Source: Armigeres subalbatus
Taxonomy: Eukaryota > Arthropoda > Insecta > Diptera > Culicidae
Direction of reading: 5' to 3'
Assembly: GCF_024139115.2 (NCBI RefSeq)
Contig: NC_085140.1
Span: 433,689,240 to 433,753,239 of the forward strand
Length of the DNA stretch: 64,000 nt
Numbering within the stretch: position 1 is the stretch's first letter; each line of letters starts with the position of its first letter. The notes under the pieces were generated by a model. The model did not search any database. It was given only the letters and a program-made list of their open reading frames with translations, and was not told the origin of the DNA. The position numbers were made by a program, and so were the translations under genes. Shown one piece after another: positions 42,024 through 52,125 of this stretch.

Positions 42024-42243
42024 TGTTGTAGATTTTCTGCTGGCTTGTAGAGTCAATAAAACACCAGTTTTCAGTTCACGTTATTTCTATTTAATTTCAC
42101 TTTATTCTCACCTCTCAAATCACTCGACCGGCAAATTTAACTTCACGAATCTACTCCTCTTCCTCCCGATCCGTCACGTTGGTAGCACTCCTCCTCGTTC
42201 TCCTGTTCACTCGCCAGTGCTGCCAGATTCGCAGATCCCAACA
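42024..42243 (-). mobile_element. Ty3/gypsy 3' LTR with polypurine tract
   Basis: On the minus strand the LTR starts TGTTGGGATCTGCGAATCTG at 42,243 and probably ends CTACAACA at 42,024. Just upstream on that strand (42,244-42,258) is AAAAAACAAGAGGGG, a polypurine primer for plus-strand DNA. An AATAAAG-type signal and TGTTTTATTGAC text lie inside. No 5' LTR is in the window, so the exact end and duplication cannot be checked. Confidence 0.6.
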
Positions 42244-42273
42244 ACCCCTCTTGTTTTTTCATAGATTTAGTGT

Positions 42274-42370
42274 CCCAACAAACATTGGAAGCTAAAGAAG
42301 AACTTGTTTCGTGGCAAATAAGCTTCATCAGCTAAAAAACTAGCTTGTTCAGCTTAAATTGTTTGTTGGG
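42274..42370. mobile_element. 97-bp MITE, CCCAACAAACA family (copy 1)
   Basis: Starts CCCAACAAACATTGGAAGCT and ends AATTGTTTGTTGGG. Flanks are GT and TT, so no perfect duplication. It sits between the pol C-terminal text (PSKLRDYVL) and the gypsy polypurine tract. Confidence 0.8.
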
Positions 42371-42513
42371 TTAGCACGTAGTCCCGAAGCTTAGATGGTT
42401 CGATTCGCAATCTTTTCGGTAGAACAGCTTGATCGCAAACTTCAGCACTAGGTTTAGAGACTTGTTGACGATCCTCAGTACTTGGGTCCGGAAAGTTCGT
42501 TGAACCTGGTATT
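42371..42513 (-). pseudogene. Gypsy pol C-terminal tail between two MITEs
   Basis: Minus-strand text STNFPDPSTEDRQQVSKPSA, then VLPKRLRIEPSKLRDYVL. Tails of the form (R/K)..R....P.(R/K)L.DYV are typical at the C-terminus of Ty3/gypsy pol proteins. It is separated from the integrase by a MITE and by the 2.9-kb LTR element, so it is a fragment of the gene at 45,601-46,585. No catalytic residues are here. The MITEs have joined and split the frames at both edges. Confidence 0.6.
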
Positions 42514-42610
42514 CCCAACAAACAATTTAAGCTAAACAAGCTAGTTTTTTAGCTGAAAAAGCTTATTTGCCACGAAACAAGCTCTTCTTCAGCTTCCAAT
42601 ATTTGTTGGG
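42514..42610. mobile_element. 97-bp MITE, CCCAACAAACA family (copy 2, inverted)
   Basis: Starts CCCAACAAACAATTTAAGCT and ends CCAATATTTGTTGGG, with TT on both sides (42,512-42,513; 42,611-42,612). It is the reverse complement of copy 1 with few changes and the same length. Confidence 0.85.
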
Positions 42611-42664
42611 TTGGGTTTCGTGTTCGTGACACTGACATGTTAGTAATCCCTGGTGCCTCATAAG

Positions 42665-42861
42665 TGTGCAATTCAACATCGCACATACGAATCACCCATC
42701 ATGTTTACATTGCTTGCACTCGCGACTGACCTCGTGATGAAGGAAGAATTGACTAACCGCGAATGTGTCTCTTGCATGCGATGGCTGCTACGATCTGTCA
42801 TGTGACTGAAGAACAGTATATTAGACTTGTTCATGTTTATAGGCCTGTCCAACGCCACACA
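42665..42861 (-). repeat. 3' LTR of the non-autonomous element
   Basis: Same 197-bp length as the 5' LTR. Differences seen: GACTAACCG/GACTGACCG, CGATGGCTG/CGATTGCTG and ATCTGTCAT/ATCTGGCAT. Confidence 0.9.
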
Positions 42862-42876
42862 TCTCCCCTCTTCTCT
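42862..42876 (-). promoter_or_regulatory. Polypurine tract
   Basis: On the minus strand AGAGAAGAGGGGAGA lies directly before the 3' LTR. It is the expected primer for plus-strand cDNA synthesis. Confidence 0.85.
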
Positions 42877-43327
42877 AAAAAAATAACGACTGGCATCTAT
42901 GTTTAAAGAAAAAATAACTTTACCGACATATTATTAATGATGGGAATACTCTCTCACAATGATAAAAAAGGCATCTTGAACCATTCCCGTGCAGTGTTAA
43001 CTCGCAATGGAAAACACTATTTTAATAACCCTTTTTGCTTCTAGTAAAAATCATCAGTACTAGTACTACCTTTACTTTCTTTGAGCACACGTCTATTTCA
43101 ATATGTAACTATAAATGTCAAACAACCAGCAACAAAAACTACAAACCCATCCGGAAAAGTATCGATAAACTGTTCTTAACTATAGGCGGATATCTTTTCT
43201 CAATGCAATCAATGTCCACGAGCACCTTACGAATCCACGATAAAATCTGAATTCTTGTGGATTCAACTTTCATAAATTTCAATTCTACCATTGTGGAGAA
43301 ATTAAAATCTTGCCTGCGGACGTTCTA

Positions 43328-43850
43328 CTACAAAGTTCTGAATGCGGGCGTCCCACCACGCTGAATTGTGATCATTCCGATGAACAATAACACCATTCTT
43401 CTTGCGGGCGTCCCACCAACGCAGAGGAAGAATCTACTGAATGCGGGCGTCCCACCACGCTGAATTGTGATCATTCCGATCCACAATAACACCATTCTTC
43501 TTGCGGGCGTCCAACCAACGCAGAGGAAGAATCTACTGAATGCGGGCGTACCACCACACAAAATTGTGATCATTCCGATCCTCAATAACACCATTCTTCT
43601 TGCGGGTGTCCCACTAACGCAGAAGAAGAATGTATAAAGTACGGGCGTCCCATCATGCAAAAATGTGATCATTCCGATCCAAAATAACACTTTTCTTCTT
43701 GCGGGCGTCCCACCAACGCAGAAAAAGAAACTACTGAATGCGAGCGTTCCACCACGCTGAATTGTGATCATTCCAATCCACAATAACACCATTCTTCTTG
43801 CGGGCGTCCCACCAACGCAGAAGAAAAAACACTTGAACGCGGGTGTCTTT
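43328..43850 (-). repeat. 99-bp tandem repeat with open 33-residue frame
   Basis: Units start at 43,341, 43,440, 43,539, 43,638, 43,737 and 43,836, exactly 99 apart. Each holds GCGGGCGTCCCACCAACGCA and GTGATCATTCCGATCCACAA. The minus strand is open from 43,792 to 43,328 (155 residues) as repeats of 33 residues: MVLLWIGMITIQRGGTPAFS followed by RFFLCVGGTPARR. The product would be hydrophobic with GGTPA motifs. Whether it is translated is unknown; no gag or envelope likeness is seen. It lies inside the non-autonomous LTR element, nearer the 3' LTR. Confidence 0.8.
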
Positions 43851-45379
43851 TCATGCTTAACTAAAACAATAAAACTCTCTTTATTGAACTCCTCGCTGAA
43901 CTAACATCCTTAAATTTTTCAACAGAAAGATCAACAAAATTCAAAAAATATTTTAACGAATTTTTGGCAACACAGGCCACCAACAAAATTCACCTAATCG
44001 AAATATTGCTTTCTAAGCACAATACATCTAATCCACGCGGCATTGCAGATATTTTATATCACAGTATCATTCGATTTCACTACACTCAAATACAAGGAGC
44101 ATTGCGATTGCGTATTTTCAAGAAGAAAATTCTGAAAACAACAACATTGAACATAACACATAGTTTTGAAAATGGAACTTGTAAATAGTAATTTATGGAA
44201 CAACTCTTTCTCATAAGTAAATTTCAAATTTTCATTCGTCTTACTGAAAATCACTCCTATACTTTTTCAACGGTACTTTCAATGTTATCAATAATTTTAT
44301 TGTCTGTGTATTGAAATCATACTTTAATTTAAAAAGCCTTACTAAAACCGGTTCATATCGCCTTGCTCCGAAGATAATCATCTTTCACCCATCGCACACT
44401 TGGAATAATCCATCAACAAACAAATCCTACTCTACTCTTCTAAATACTACTCTATTTAACTAATCTGAAGAAAACCTTACGAAAGTTACTCTGTTTTACA
44501 TACCAATCAAAAAGTATGAACCATAAAATGCCAGCACATAAACGTCCCAAACATCCGATGTTTTCCAAATGTCCAAGAACAGCACCCAACGGCTGGGTCG
44601 GTGGATAAAATCAAAACATCAAAAATCATTGTCAGAAAATCTCCATAATAAGCTGTAAAAATGTATTTTTCGCATAGATGTGTGCATTCTGAGCGCAGTT
44701 GAGACAGTACACGTGAAAATAAACTATTGAGGTTTTTATCATTATCATTGTTTACAAAACATTTCTTTTTTCTCTGTTAGAAATGTCAGTCTTGCCTGTT
44801 TGCTGCTAGATTATTCATGTCATTACATTCTAGGCATACAATGCTGAAGAAAACATTAACAAAAAGTAAAACGTTACAAACATCATTTTGTGTTCGGTTC
44901 TACCGGAATGTTCAAGCGGAATCATATCAAGACAAAACCTTAAATGTAAATAATCGGGCTGCCGCTATACGTCTCATAAAATATCTTATAGCTAACTACC
45001 AACAAAACTCAATAAGTGAACGGTATGAATTAATTTTACATTCGGCGCAATCACTTGTGCAATGCGGCAAATCGAAGAAATAGTTGTAACTAATTAAAAA
45101 ACAACACAATGACAATTCCACGTGAAAAAATCGCAATGTGTGCACTGAGAGGAGAGTTGCGGGTCTGTAGCAAAACATTTTGAAAATTAGAATCTCTCGA
45201 GTCCGCAGCTCCCAGCCCGAGAGCGGCATCCATACAAATATAACGAAACCATTACTCCTTACCTTTGCAAAAAAAAGCTTCGCCGCTTTTTCGGCTTCCC
45301 GTGAAGTTCGTTCAAAACTGCTAAGCACACATTTTTACACAACATGATGGGTGATTCCACAAGCAACGCCAGCACACAC
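43851..45379. other. Interior of the non-autonomous LTR element
   Basis: A+T-rich with small frames (88 residues at 44,817-45,083 plus; 110 residues at 44,996-45,328 minus) that show no retroviral-type motif. The part next to the 5' LTR (45,150-45,380) is probably the leader RNA. Confidence 0.5.
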
Positions 45380-45396
45380 TCCTGGCAGGATCGCCA
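45380..45396 (-). promoter_or_regulatory. Primer-binding site
   Basis: Minus strand TGGCGATCCTGCCAGGA begins two bases inside the 5' LTR edge. It would pair with a tRNA ending TCCTGGCAGGATCGCCA. The isoacceptor was not determined. Confidence 0.75.
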
Positions 45397-45398
45397 AA

Positions 45399-45595
45399 TG
45401 TGCAATTCAACATCGCACATACGAATCACCCATCATGTTTACATTGCTTGCACTCGCGACTGACCTCGTGATGAAGGAAGAATTGACTGACCGCGAATGT
45501 GTCTCTTGCATGCGATTGCTGCTACGATCTGGCATGTGACTGAAGAACAGTATATTAGACTTGTTCATGTTTATAGGCCTGTCCAACGCCACACA
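45399..45595 (-). repeat. 5' LTR of the non-autonomous element
   Basis: Contains GGCCTATAAACATG on the minus strand (TATA-like CTATAAA at about 45,570-45,577), a plausible promoter near the LTR start. The right flank ATAAG repeats the left flank. Confidence 0.9.
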
Positions 45596-45600
45596 ATAAG

Positions 45601-46585
45601 GTGATCAGGTAGACGCTTTAGATGACTCACGTTTCGACGTAACTCCTTACCAGAAATCTTTGAGCGAACTTTTGTATCAGATCCCATTCTATCTATGTAC
45701 AACTTCATTTTCTTCGGGAGAACAGTTCGTCTCCAACATATTTTCTTTCCTCATGCGCTTCACGAGTACTTGGTCGCCCCCTATAATGTCACTATGAAGA
45801 GCTTTCCGTTTGTTGTCAGAATACTCCTTCCCCTTCGCTTTTTGTAGTCGATCAAAATCTCTCACTTCTTCATCGTTAACATTGACTTTTGGTATACCGG
45901 GTAACTTGGTTTTAATGCGTCGACCGAACATTTGCGACGACGGTGCTTCCCCAGTTGTGGGATGATTAGTAGCGTGATACACAAGCAAGTAATCATGTTA
46001 CTTCTTCCGCTAATCTTTCACGAGTTCCTGTGCAATATGTAACCTTCTGACTATTGAACGATTCTGTCGTTCCACTTGGCCGTTCATTTGTGGCCAATAA
46101 GGAATAGTGTTGACCAACCGTATTGCATATTCAAGACAGAATCTCTTAAACTCTTCACTCACGAATTGAGGACCATTGTCAGCTTTGATAGTTGAAAGTA
46201 GTCCGAATCTGCTAAAAATCTTAGAAAGTTGAGCAATAGTGTCTTTCGAAGTAATACTGTCCATCTCACAGACTTCCACATAGCGACTGTAACAGTCAAC
46301 TACTACTAGCAAGTATTGGTCATTTGGAAGGGTACCGAAGAAATCTGCGGCTATATCTTCCCATGAAGTAGTTGGTAGCTCTTTACGGAGCATAGGTTCA
46401 GGAGCATCAGGTGCCGAAACCAAAGTACAGCCCCTACAACGTTTAACATGAGCTTCAGCGTCACTGTCGATCTTAGGCCACCAAACAGCAGACCGTAGGA
46501 ATGTCTTCATCATTCTGACTCCAGGATGACCATCATATGCAGTTTCAATAACGCGTTTACGAAGAGCTACTAGTGGAATTTAAAA
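45601..46585 (-). pseudogene. Ty3/gypsy integrase domain
   Basis: Reading down from 46,585: a zinc-binding start with AYDGHPGVRMM and CRGC, then DIAADFFG, LLVVVDCYSRYVEV, KADNGPQFVSEEF and NGQVERQNRSI. These hold the D, D and E of the integrase core (DFFG, ADNG, VERQN). Stops separate this from the C-terminal part (45,988-45,640: HATNHPTTGEAPSSQMFGR, GDQVLVKRMRK). The end reads VSHLKRLPDHL, where the LTR element inserted. The enzyme inserts cDNA into chromosomes. RT and RNase H upstream are absent beyond about 46,650. A 5'-truncated relic with a readable core. Confidence 0.85.
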
Positions 46586-46659
46586 AAAGAACCATTTGAC
46601 AATGTTACTGAAAACCCTTCGCACTAGAAGTTTACCATACAACACATTTTGAAATTCAG

Positions 46660-46918
46660 CTTCTGGAATGAGTTATTGACAAACTACTAAATGATCGAAC
46701 GCAAATTATTAAATGATCGATAACATCCTTGTCAGCTCGATGGTTTTGTTCTTCGGGGAGCATCCATGGTTCTAATAGTTCATCTCGTTGAGTGCAGGAA
46801 CACGGTTCTTCTTCGGCAGGGTTCTGGTGGAAGACGTCTTCAGGATTTCCAGGAACTCCGCTCACTTTGTCGCCACAGTTGGTCGGTCGGATGGTGTTCG
46901 CCACACTAGCTGCAGCGC
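46660..46918 (-). other. Unassigned minus frame next to gypsy relic
   Basis: A minus-strand frame reads LPRAAASVANTIRPTNCGDK and SGVPGNPEDVFHQNPAEEE. It could be part of an LTR-element polyprotein or leader, but I recognise no domain. About 85 residues before the CATTTGGCC repeats begin. Confidence 0.25.
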
Positions 46919-47060
46919 GTGGAAGGGTCATTTGTCCGCTACCCATTCGGCTGAAAGCCATTTGGCCGAATGCCACTAGGCTGAAAGTTGTTTGGCCGAA
47001 TGGGTCATTTGGTCGAAAGGGTCATTTGGTCGAAAGAGTCATTAGGCCATAAAACGTCAC
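46919..47060. repeat. CATTTGGCCGAATG-type short repeats
   Basis: Six or seven degenerate units (GGTCATTTG(T/G)(C/T)CG, CATTTGGCCGAATGCC, GGTCATTTGGTCGAAAG) in tandem. They resemble in style the GGTCATTTGGCATAACG arms of the element at 58,955-61,177. Probably one arm of a related element; the other arm is not found. Confidence 0.6.
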
Positions 47061-49170
47061 TTGTCATAAAACGAGTTAATGTTAATACTACCTCAAGTTA
47101 TTCCACTCGTCTGATGACAAGTTAGATATTTTTGCTAAATAAATTGGTGTTTTTAATCCTCGTTTACCAAAAAATCGTAACAATTCGCGAGGGATTAATA
47201 TTCCTAAACAAAAGAGTTCATCGGAAATCCGCTGGGTCGTAGAGAAATGGTTGATTTTTTCATAAGAGTAAGGTAAAAACTTTTATTTTTGAAAACAGAG
47301 ATAATATCGTCTCATGAGAACAGATAGTTTTAGTGAAAATCAAATGTAAAATAGTCTATCTTCTCGACAAAACAACATTTTGAGTGCAAATGCTTTATGA
47401 TATGAGCTCAGAAAAAATATTGATTCAAGGAGAGAACTAATCTAATTCACCGTAAAATCTACATTTTCCATCGCGCTACTTGGAAAAATTTCCGGTAGCC
47501 ATCAAACCGAACAACATTCCGCAGCTACCGAGTTAAATAATTCATTTTCACTTTTCTTCACAATCACTACACGACGCTCACCACTTACCAGTTTTAACCG
47601 CAGTCACTGCACGGCCAGAGCAGAGTAAGTACAAACGAACCTGCATAGGTGGCTGGCTGGTTGCGGCAACAGAAGCGAACGCGTCTCCTATAATTAAGAT
47701 TTCTGCTTCATTTTGCACCAAACCATGTCATGTCGGATGACGTGACGCGAGGGCTTCACTTTTCCAATGGGCATTTCTACCCACACCTCATGTCGTGGTT
47801 GGCTGACTTACTGTGAGATGGGTGGAGGGCGTACTTGCATGTGTGGCTAGTTGGAGCAACATTGAATGATTGGAATCCTTACCCAATTTTAATCGATGCT
47901 CACACATATTAATACAGGCTACAGGCTTAATACAGCAAATTTTCGGAAACAGTTTTCAAATTTACAACATCAACATGAACAAAATCTCGTTTCCAAATTA
48001 GCACCAGCCCTGGCTGCAAGAAAACAAACCACTTATGATTTATGAAATTGCCTTCCTCACTTAACCAACCGTCCCTGTCTTATATGAGTCGTAGTTATGT
48101 CTATGATGGAACGCATCGGAATTTGCAGTAGTCATCCTCCCCTTTGAACAGGCAAGTTTCCATAGAGGAAACAAGAGCAAGCCCTTATGACCAGCAAACA
48201 TGATCTCTCGAGAAGCTGCTACCGAGATGGTTACCGGGCATACGCGATTTCACACACCGCACCGAAGTCTCTTTCTCTCTCTCTGTTCAGTAGCAACAAC
48301 CCCATCGAAAGCGGCGTTTTTCATCATCATCGCGCGGTCGTCATCAGCTCAGAAAAACTGGTGCAAAGCTCGCGGTCGTCGTCGTCGGTGCAAGAATACA
48401 GCATCCTCTCGCGGTACTGCAGGAGCGCATAAACGTAAAGATAATTACAATGCAAGGGGTCTCAGATGGGGCCTGCCGGTCGGTCGAGATTGCAACAACA
48501 CGGTAGTAACGGTGCTTGTCGTAGTGCAACTCGGCAGATAACTAGAGTAACAACCTCGCGATGGACGCTGGACGATGGGCTTGATGTGACTTACATGATA
48601 AATTGCGTAATCACTCGCGTATCAGCTTAAATAGCATGTAATTAAAAGAGATGCAACACATCGACCGATGGATACCGTCCAGGAGCAGATGCTAGCTGAA
48701 TCCAACTGCGATTCGCAGAAATGGAGCTTTGCAATAAGATTACCCCGGCTCGGCATTGTGCTTTGAGTTGAGTACTCTCGTGGAGCCAGTGACGTTGATA
48801 CGACAAGGATGTAATTAGAGCAAATTGGTAGGCAAATGTGCAACCGAAAGCTGTGAAAGCAAGCAAATTATAAAGTTATTTGAGAGTTCACAAAAGTCGG
48901 CGCATATTCGGAATTATGTACATTCCATAAAAGCATGAGCATGATTGACCGCCCACGGTTGCTACTCCGTTATTGCCAGGTCAGCTGTAATTACACAGAG
49001 AACCAACAGATGAAGTTTGGGACTAACATCATCTTCAATGTATAAGAACTGGTGACCCAAAAATAAAGCATAAGAAATTGTAGACGTGATAATCGCTTTG
49101 ATAGAAGCCGACGAGTCATCTGCACTTCCACGAGAAATCACTGAGGTGTTAGATATATGGAATAAGGAGT
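47061..49170. other. Low-repeat stretch, no assignable gene
   Basis: No inverted repeats, arrays or recognisable frames. 48,190-48,540 is more G+C-rich with CGTCGTCGTCGG. It may be host low-copy sequence. Confidence 0.35.
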
Positions 49171-49179
49171 GTGGCAGAG

Positions 49180-49326
49180 GCAGACCCAAGGGCTTGTAGC
49201 GGCGTAGCCTCAACAAGGAAATAAAGGAAGTCGATAGGAATCTACCTGGGCCCATGTCAAGGCTAAAGTGAGCAGTCGCCCAGGATGGAGATCTTTTACG
49301 TTGGCCTTATGTACCCCAAGGGGTGC
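49180..49326 (+). pseudogene. C-terminal end of a non-LTR pol protein
   Basis: RRSLNKEIKEVDRNL (49,199-49,245) and, one frame over, WAHVKAKVSSRPGWRSFTLA with LCTPRGAQDT-stop (49,250-49,318) match the basic C-terminal tail (W(R/K)R(S/T)...E......W......A..R..W(R/K)(S/T)(L/F)..ALC) of several non-LTR pol proteins. A GAGTGAGTGAGT run follows the stop, like a short 3' tail. One frameshift; only about 50 residues remain. The parent clade is undetermined (RTE or CR1 relatives). Confidence 0.55.
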
Positions 49327-49569
49327 TCAGGATACATGAGTGAGTGAGTCTAAGGCCCTTTGAATATTTTCTCTATTTTGAGCTTATTTTCAAAAATTCT
49401 CGAACCACCTCATTAAGTTACATATCATAGTGGTAATGTGATAAATCCGGTCCAACCACCTAAGGCAATTGCGTATCATTCATACTCATCCATATACTTT
49501 CAAGCACTTGCTTTCTGTTGTAGCCCACAGTATCGAAGCGTCTTTGCTTACTTGTCTGGGATTGCGATG

Positions 49570-50020
49570 AAAATCTTCTAGAGATTCCGAATGAAATCGT
49601 TGAGAAATTCTGAAGGGAATATTCCAGGAATTCCGAAGGAAATGTTACAGGAGTTTCAACAGGAATGTTTCAGAGATTCCGTCGGAATTCCTCCAGGAAT
49701 TCCAACGTCGTAGAATTCAGAGGCAAATCGTCCAGGGACTTTGAATTAATTCTCCAGGGATTCCGAAGGGAATCCTCCAAGGATGTACAAGCAAATCGTT
49801 GAAGGATTTTAAAGATAATCGTCGAGGGATTTCGAAGCAAATCGTCAGAGGGATTTCGAATTAAATATTCAAGGGATTCCGAAGCAAATCGTCAAAGAAT
49901 TCGGAAACAAATCGTCAAGGAATTCCGAAACAAATCTTCGAACGATTCATAGAAATTCCGAAGCAAATCAACGAGAGATTCTGAAGCAAATCCTCCATGG
50001 ATTATAATCTGTGGGAATAC
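49570..50020. repeat. Degenerate ~26-bp minisatellite (GATTCCGAAGCAAATCGTC)
   Basis: Some 15 worn units contain ATTCCGAAGCAAATCGTCAA or close variants. It has a similar style to the GGAATTCC minisatellite at 15.3-16.9 kb but a different period and more decay. Confidence 0.7.
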
Positions 50021-50102
50021 CCCACAGATTCCCAAGAGTATCCCTCAACGATACCGAATCAGTTCTTTATTATGACAGCTTGCGAAAAAGTTTCTTGCGG
50101 TA

Positions 50103-51407
50103 CACGGAAACAAATCGCTTACTGATTTCATTATTTGAAAATCATGAATTCATGATCCTTCTTTTTTCATGAAACCATGATTATGACTCATGATTTCATG
50201 ATCAAATTGACTAAAATCATGAGCCATAACAACCGCAACCATGACCGTGAATCATGATTACGACAAGCGTTACGTGCATCTGTCAGATCATAATTATAAT
50301 GTCCCAGATTATAATGTTCCATCGTCCATTACGTACGCAAAAGGATTTCATCAAAAGTTGATCTGTAAGTATCAAAATAATTGTATAGAATTGTATAGAA
50401 ATTGTATTGTAATTGTATCGAAATGATAATGTTTTAGTTGACAACATTAGGCTTGCCATTATAGAGGAGAATGGACTACCGAGAAAAGCGTTAGCGTCGA
50501 GCTCACGAACCCGCAATTTATGCTTCTAGATGTCGATGGATGACAAAAAAAGATTGGAAACGGCAAACTGGATTCCATATATCCTGGAGTATCTTGTTTT
50601 CATCTACAATAAACGACGCTGAGTGATATGTGCTACTAAAGTTGTCAGGATCGGAGCCCAAGAAAACGCATATTTTCCATGTTAGTGCCTGCATAATGCG
50701 AATTTGGTGGGTATCATTATTCATCAAGTTAAAACCATTTAGAGCAAAAAGGTTTGGATAACAACAACAAAAAAATGTTGCAAAATACGTTTCATGTGAT
50801 ACACGATGATCGAAAGACATTCCCTTATTTAGATTTCAACTGGAAACATAAAAAATACATTGAATCAGATGATTTGAGCCTCCAAAAGCTTCCATTTTCG
50901 TGAATTTTATTGCCGGTCAAATGACTCATGATATCGAGAATTGAAGTACGATTTGATGGCAGATTGAGCCCATATTCACAAAAAACAACTCCCGTTTTCA
51001 TGAGTTAGATTCCTGATTTCAGGTCAAAAGACTCATGATTTCAGGTTTGATGACTCATGATTTCATGAGCCCAAGAACGTAAGTTGTGCAAATCGTAACG
51101 CATCAACGCGTTATGGTTGAACAAATCATAAAACAAATCATGAATTCATGATTCAAAATCATGGTGTATTTTCATAACTTGAAATTGTACTATAATCATG
51201 AAATCTCGCTTAACTTTTCAAAAGGACCTAAGTAACATTTTTTTCATGAATTAATTTGAGTAGTGCAATCAAAAGCTTTCATATTGGTCTGTTGATTGCG
51301 CTATTCAAATTAATTCATGAAAAGAATGTTACTTAGGACCTTTTGAAAAGTTAAGCGAGAAATCATGAGTCAGTTTTATCATTTTCGGGAATTGAATTTT
51401 ATCCGTG
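50103..51407. mobile_element. TA-flanked element rich in CATGAAATCATGA words, 1.3 kb
   Basis: The ends are CACGGAAACAAATC and TTTTATCCGTG (inverted CACGGATAAAA), with TA on each side (50,101-50,102; 51,408-51,409). The interior repeats TCATGAATTCATGA, AATCATGA and CATGATTTCA many times. No coding part. Same style as 58,562-62,636. Confidence 0.6.
51204..51360. mobile_element. 157-bp near-perfect palindrome MITE
   Basis: The arms TCTCGCTTAACTTTTCAAAA... and ...TTTTGAAAAGTTAAGCGAGA pair over about 70 bases with few mismatches. It interrupts a CATGAAATCATGAG word of the host element. Left CATGAAA plus right AATCATGAG implies a 2-bp AA duplication. Confidence 0.8.
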
Positions 51408-51425
51408 TATGCTACATATCGTATA

Positions 51426-51614
51426 CACCCAGGTTTTTTTACGCGGTTGGAATTCATTAATTTCTCGGTTAACCTGAACTTTTACAGCTTTTCAAATACC
51501 CCCTGAATTTTCTTTGATTTTTTGTGATTTTTTTGGTGGGGTTAACTCATTGCTTCATTGACCCTGAAGGTCGTAAACGACCAAAATCAAACCGTGTACA
51601 AAAAAACCTGGGTG
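51426..51614. mobile_element. TA-flanked MITE, 189 bp (CACCCAGGTTTTTTTACGCG)
   Basis: Ends CACCCAGGTTTTTTTACGCGGTT and AACCGTGTACAAAAAAACCTGGGTG; TA duplication at 51,424-51,425 and 51,615-51,616. Tips pair over about 24 bases. Tc1/mariner-type by duplication. Confidence 0.8.
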
Positions 51615-51765
51615 TATGTATACAGAGATTATAAGTGAGAGACTTTCTCATTCTCTTTTGGATTCAATCCCTGCTGCTGGCAAAGTACCACGATTGCTTT
51701 GATTGATATTTTTCTGGCTCTCCTTTGTTAACAAAATTATTTTGAGCTTTTTAGTGGAATGTCTT

Positions 51766-52016
51766 CACTTGTCATAAGACGAGTTTGTACAATCCCATTG
51801 AATTCCACCACTTAATTGTATCTTAACAGATACGTATTTCGACCTCAACAGTAAGGCCGTCTTCAGTGTCTCGTACTTGACTCGACTTCGACCAAGTCGA
51901 GTCAAGTACGAGACACTGAAGACGGCTTTACTGTTGAGGTCGAAATACGTATCTGTCAAGATACAATTAAGTGGTGGAGTTCAATGGGATTGTACAAACT
52001 CGTCTTATGACAAGTG
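51766..52016. mobile_element. 251-bp foldback element
   Basis: Arms of about 122 bases start CACTTGTCATAAGACGAGTT and end AACTCGTCTTATGACAAGTG. They meet at GACTCGACTTCGACCAAGTCGAGTC and are almost identical. A single arm recurs at 32,945-33,010. GGCTCTCCTTTGTT occurs on both sides at 51,716-51,729 and 52,018-52,031. Confidence 0.85.
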
Positions 52017-52125
52017 AGGCTCTCCTTTGTTGTTCATATCGAGCTTACTTTGATGCTTTCCAATCAATTGATATTGCTTTTTCACAATAATTCGGGACCG
52101 ATTTGCGATTTGGGCGTAACTTACT

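Larger units (their letters stand above)
42665..45595 (-). mobile_element. Complete non-autonomous LTR retrotransposon, 2.93 kb
   Basis: Two 197-bp LTRs (42,665-42,861 and 45,399-45,595) start TGTGTGGCGTTGG and end GAATTGCACA on the minus strand and differ at about three positions. The 5-bp duplication ATAAG flanks the element (42,660-42,664; 45,596-45,600). A primer-binding site and a polypurine tract are in place. The 2.5-kb interior has no gag, protease, RT or integrase that I can see, only a 99-bp tandem repeat and small frames. It interrupts a gypsy pol gene. High LTR identity implies recent insertion. It must have used proteins of another element. Confidence 0.9.

Noticed and set aside
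42143..42858. Short minus frames of 61 residues near the LTR
   Set aside because: One reads through the gypsy LTR and polypurine tract, the other is LTR sequence duplicated at 45,407-45,592.
45601..46585. Endogenous retrovirus with envelope
   Set aside because: Only integrase and a pol tail are seen. No envelope-like membrane protein is present.
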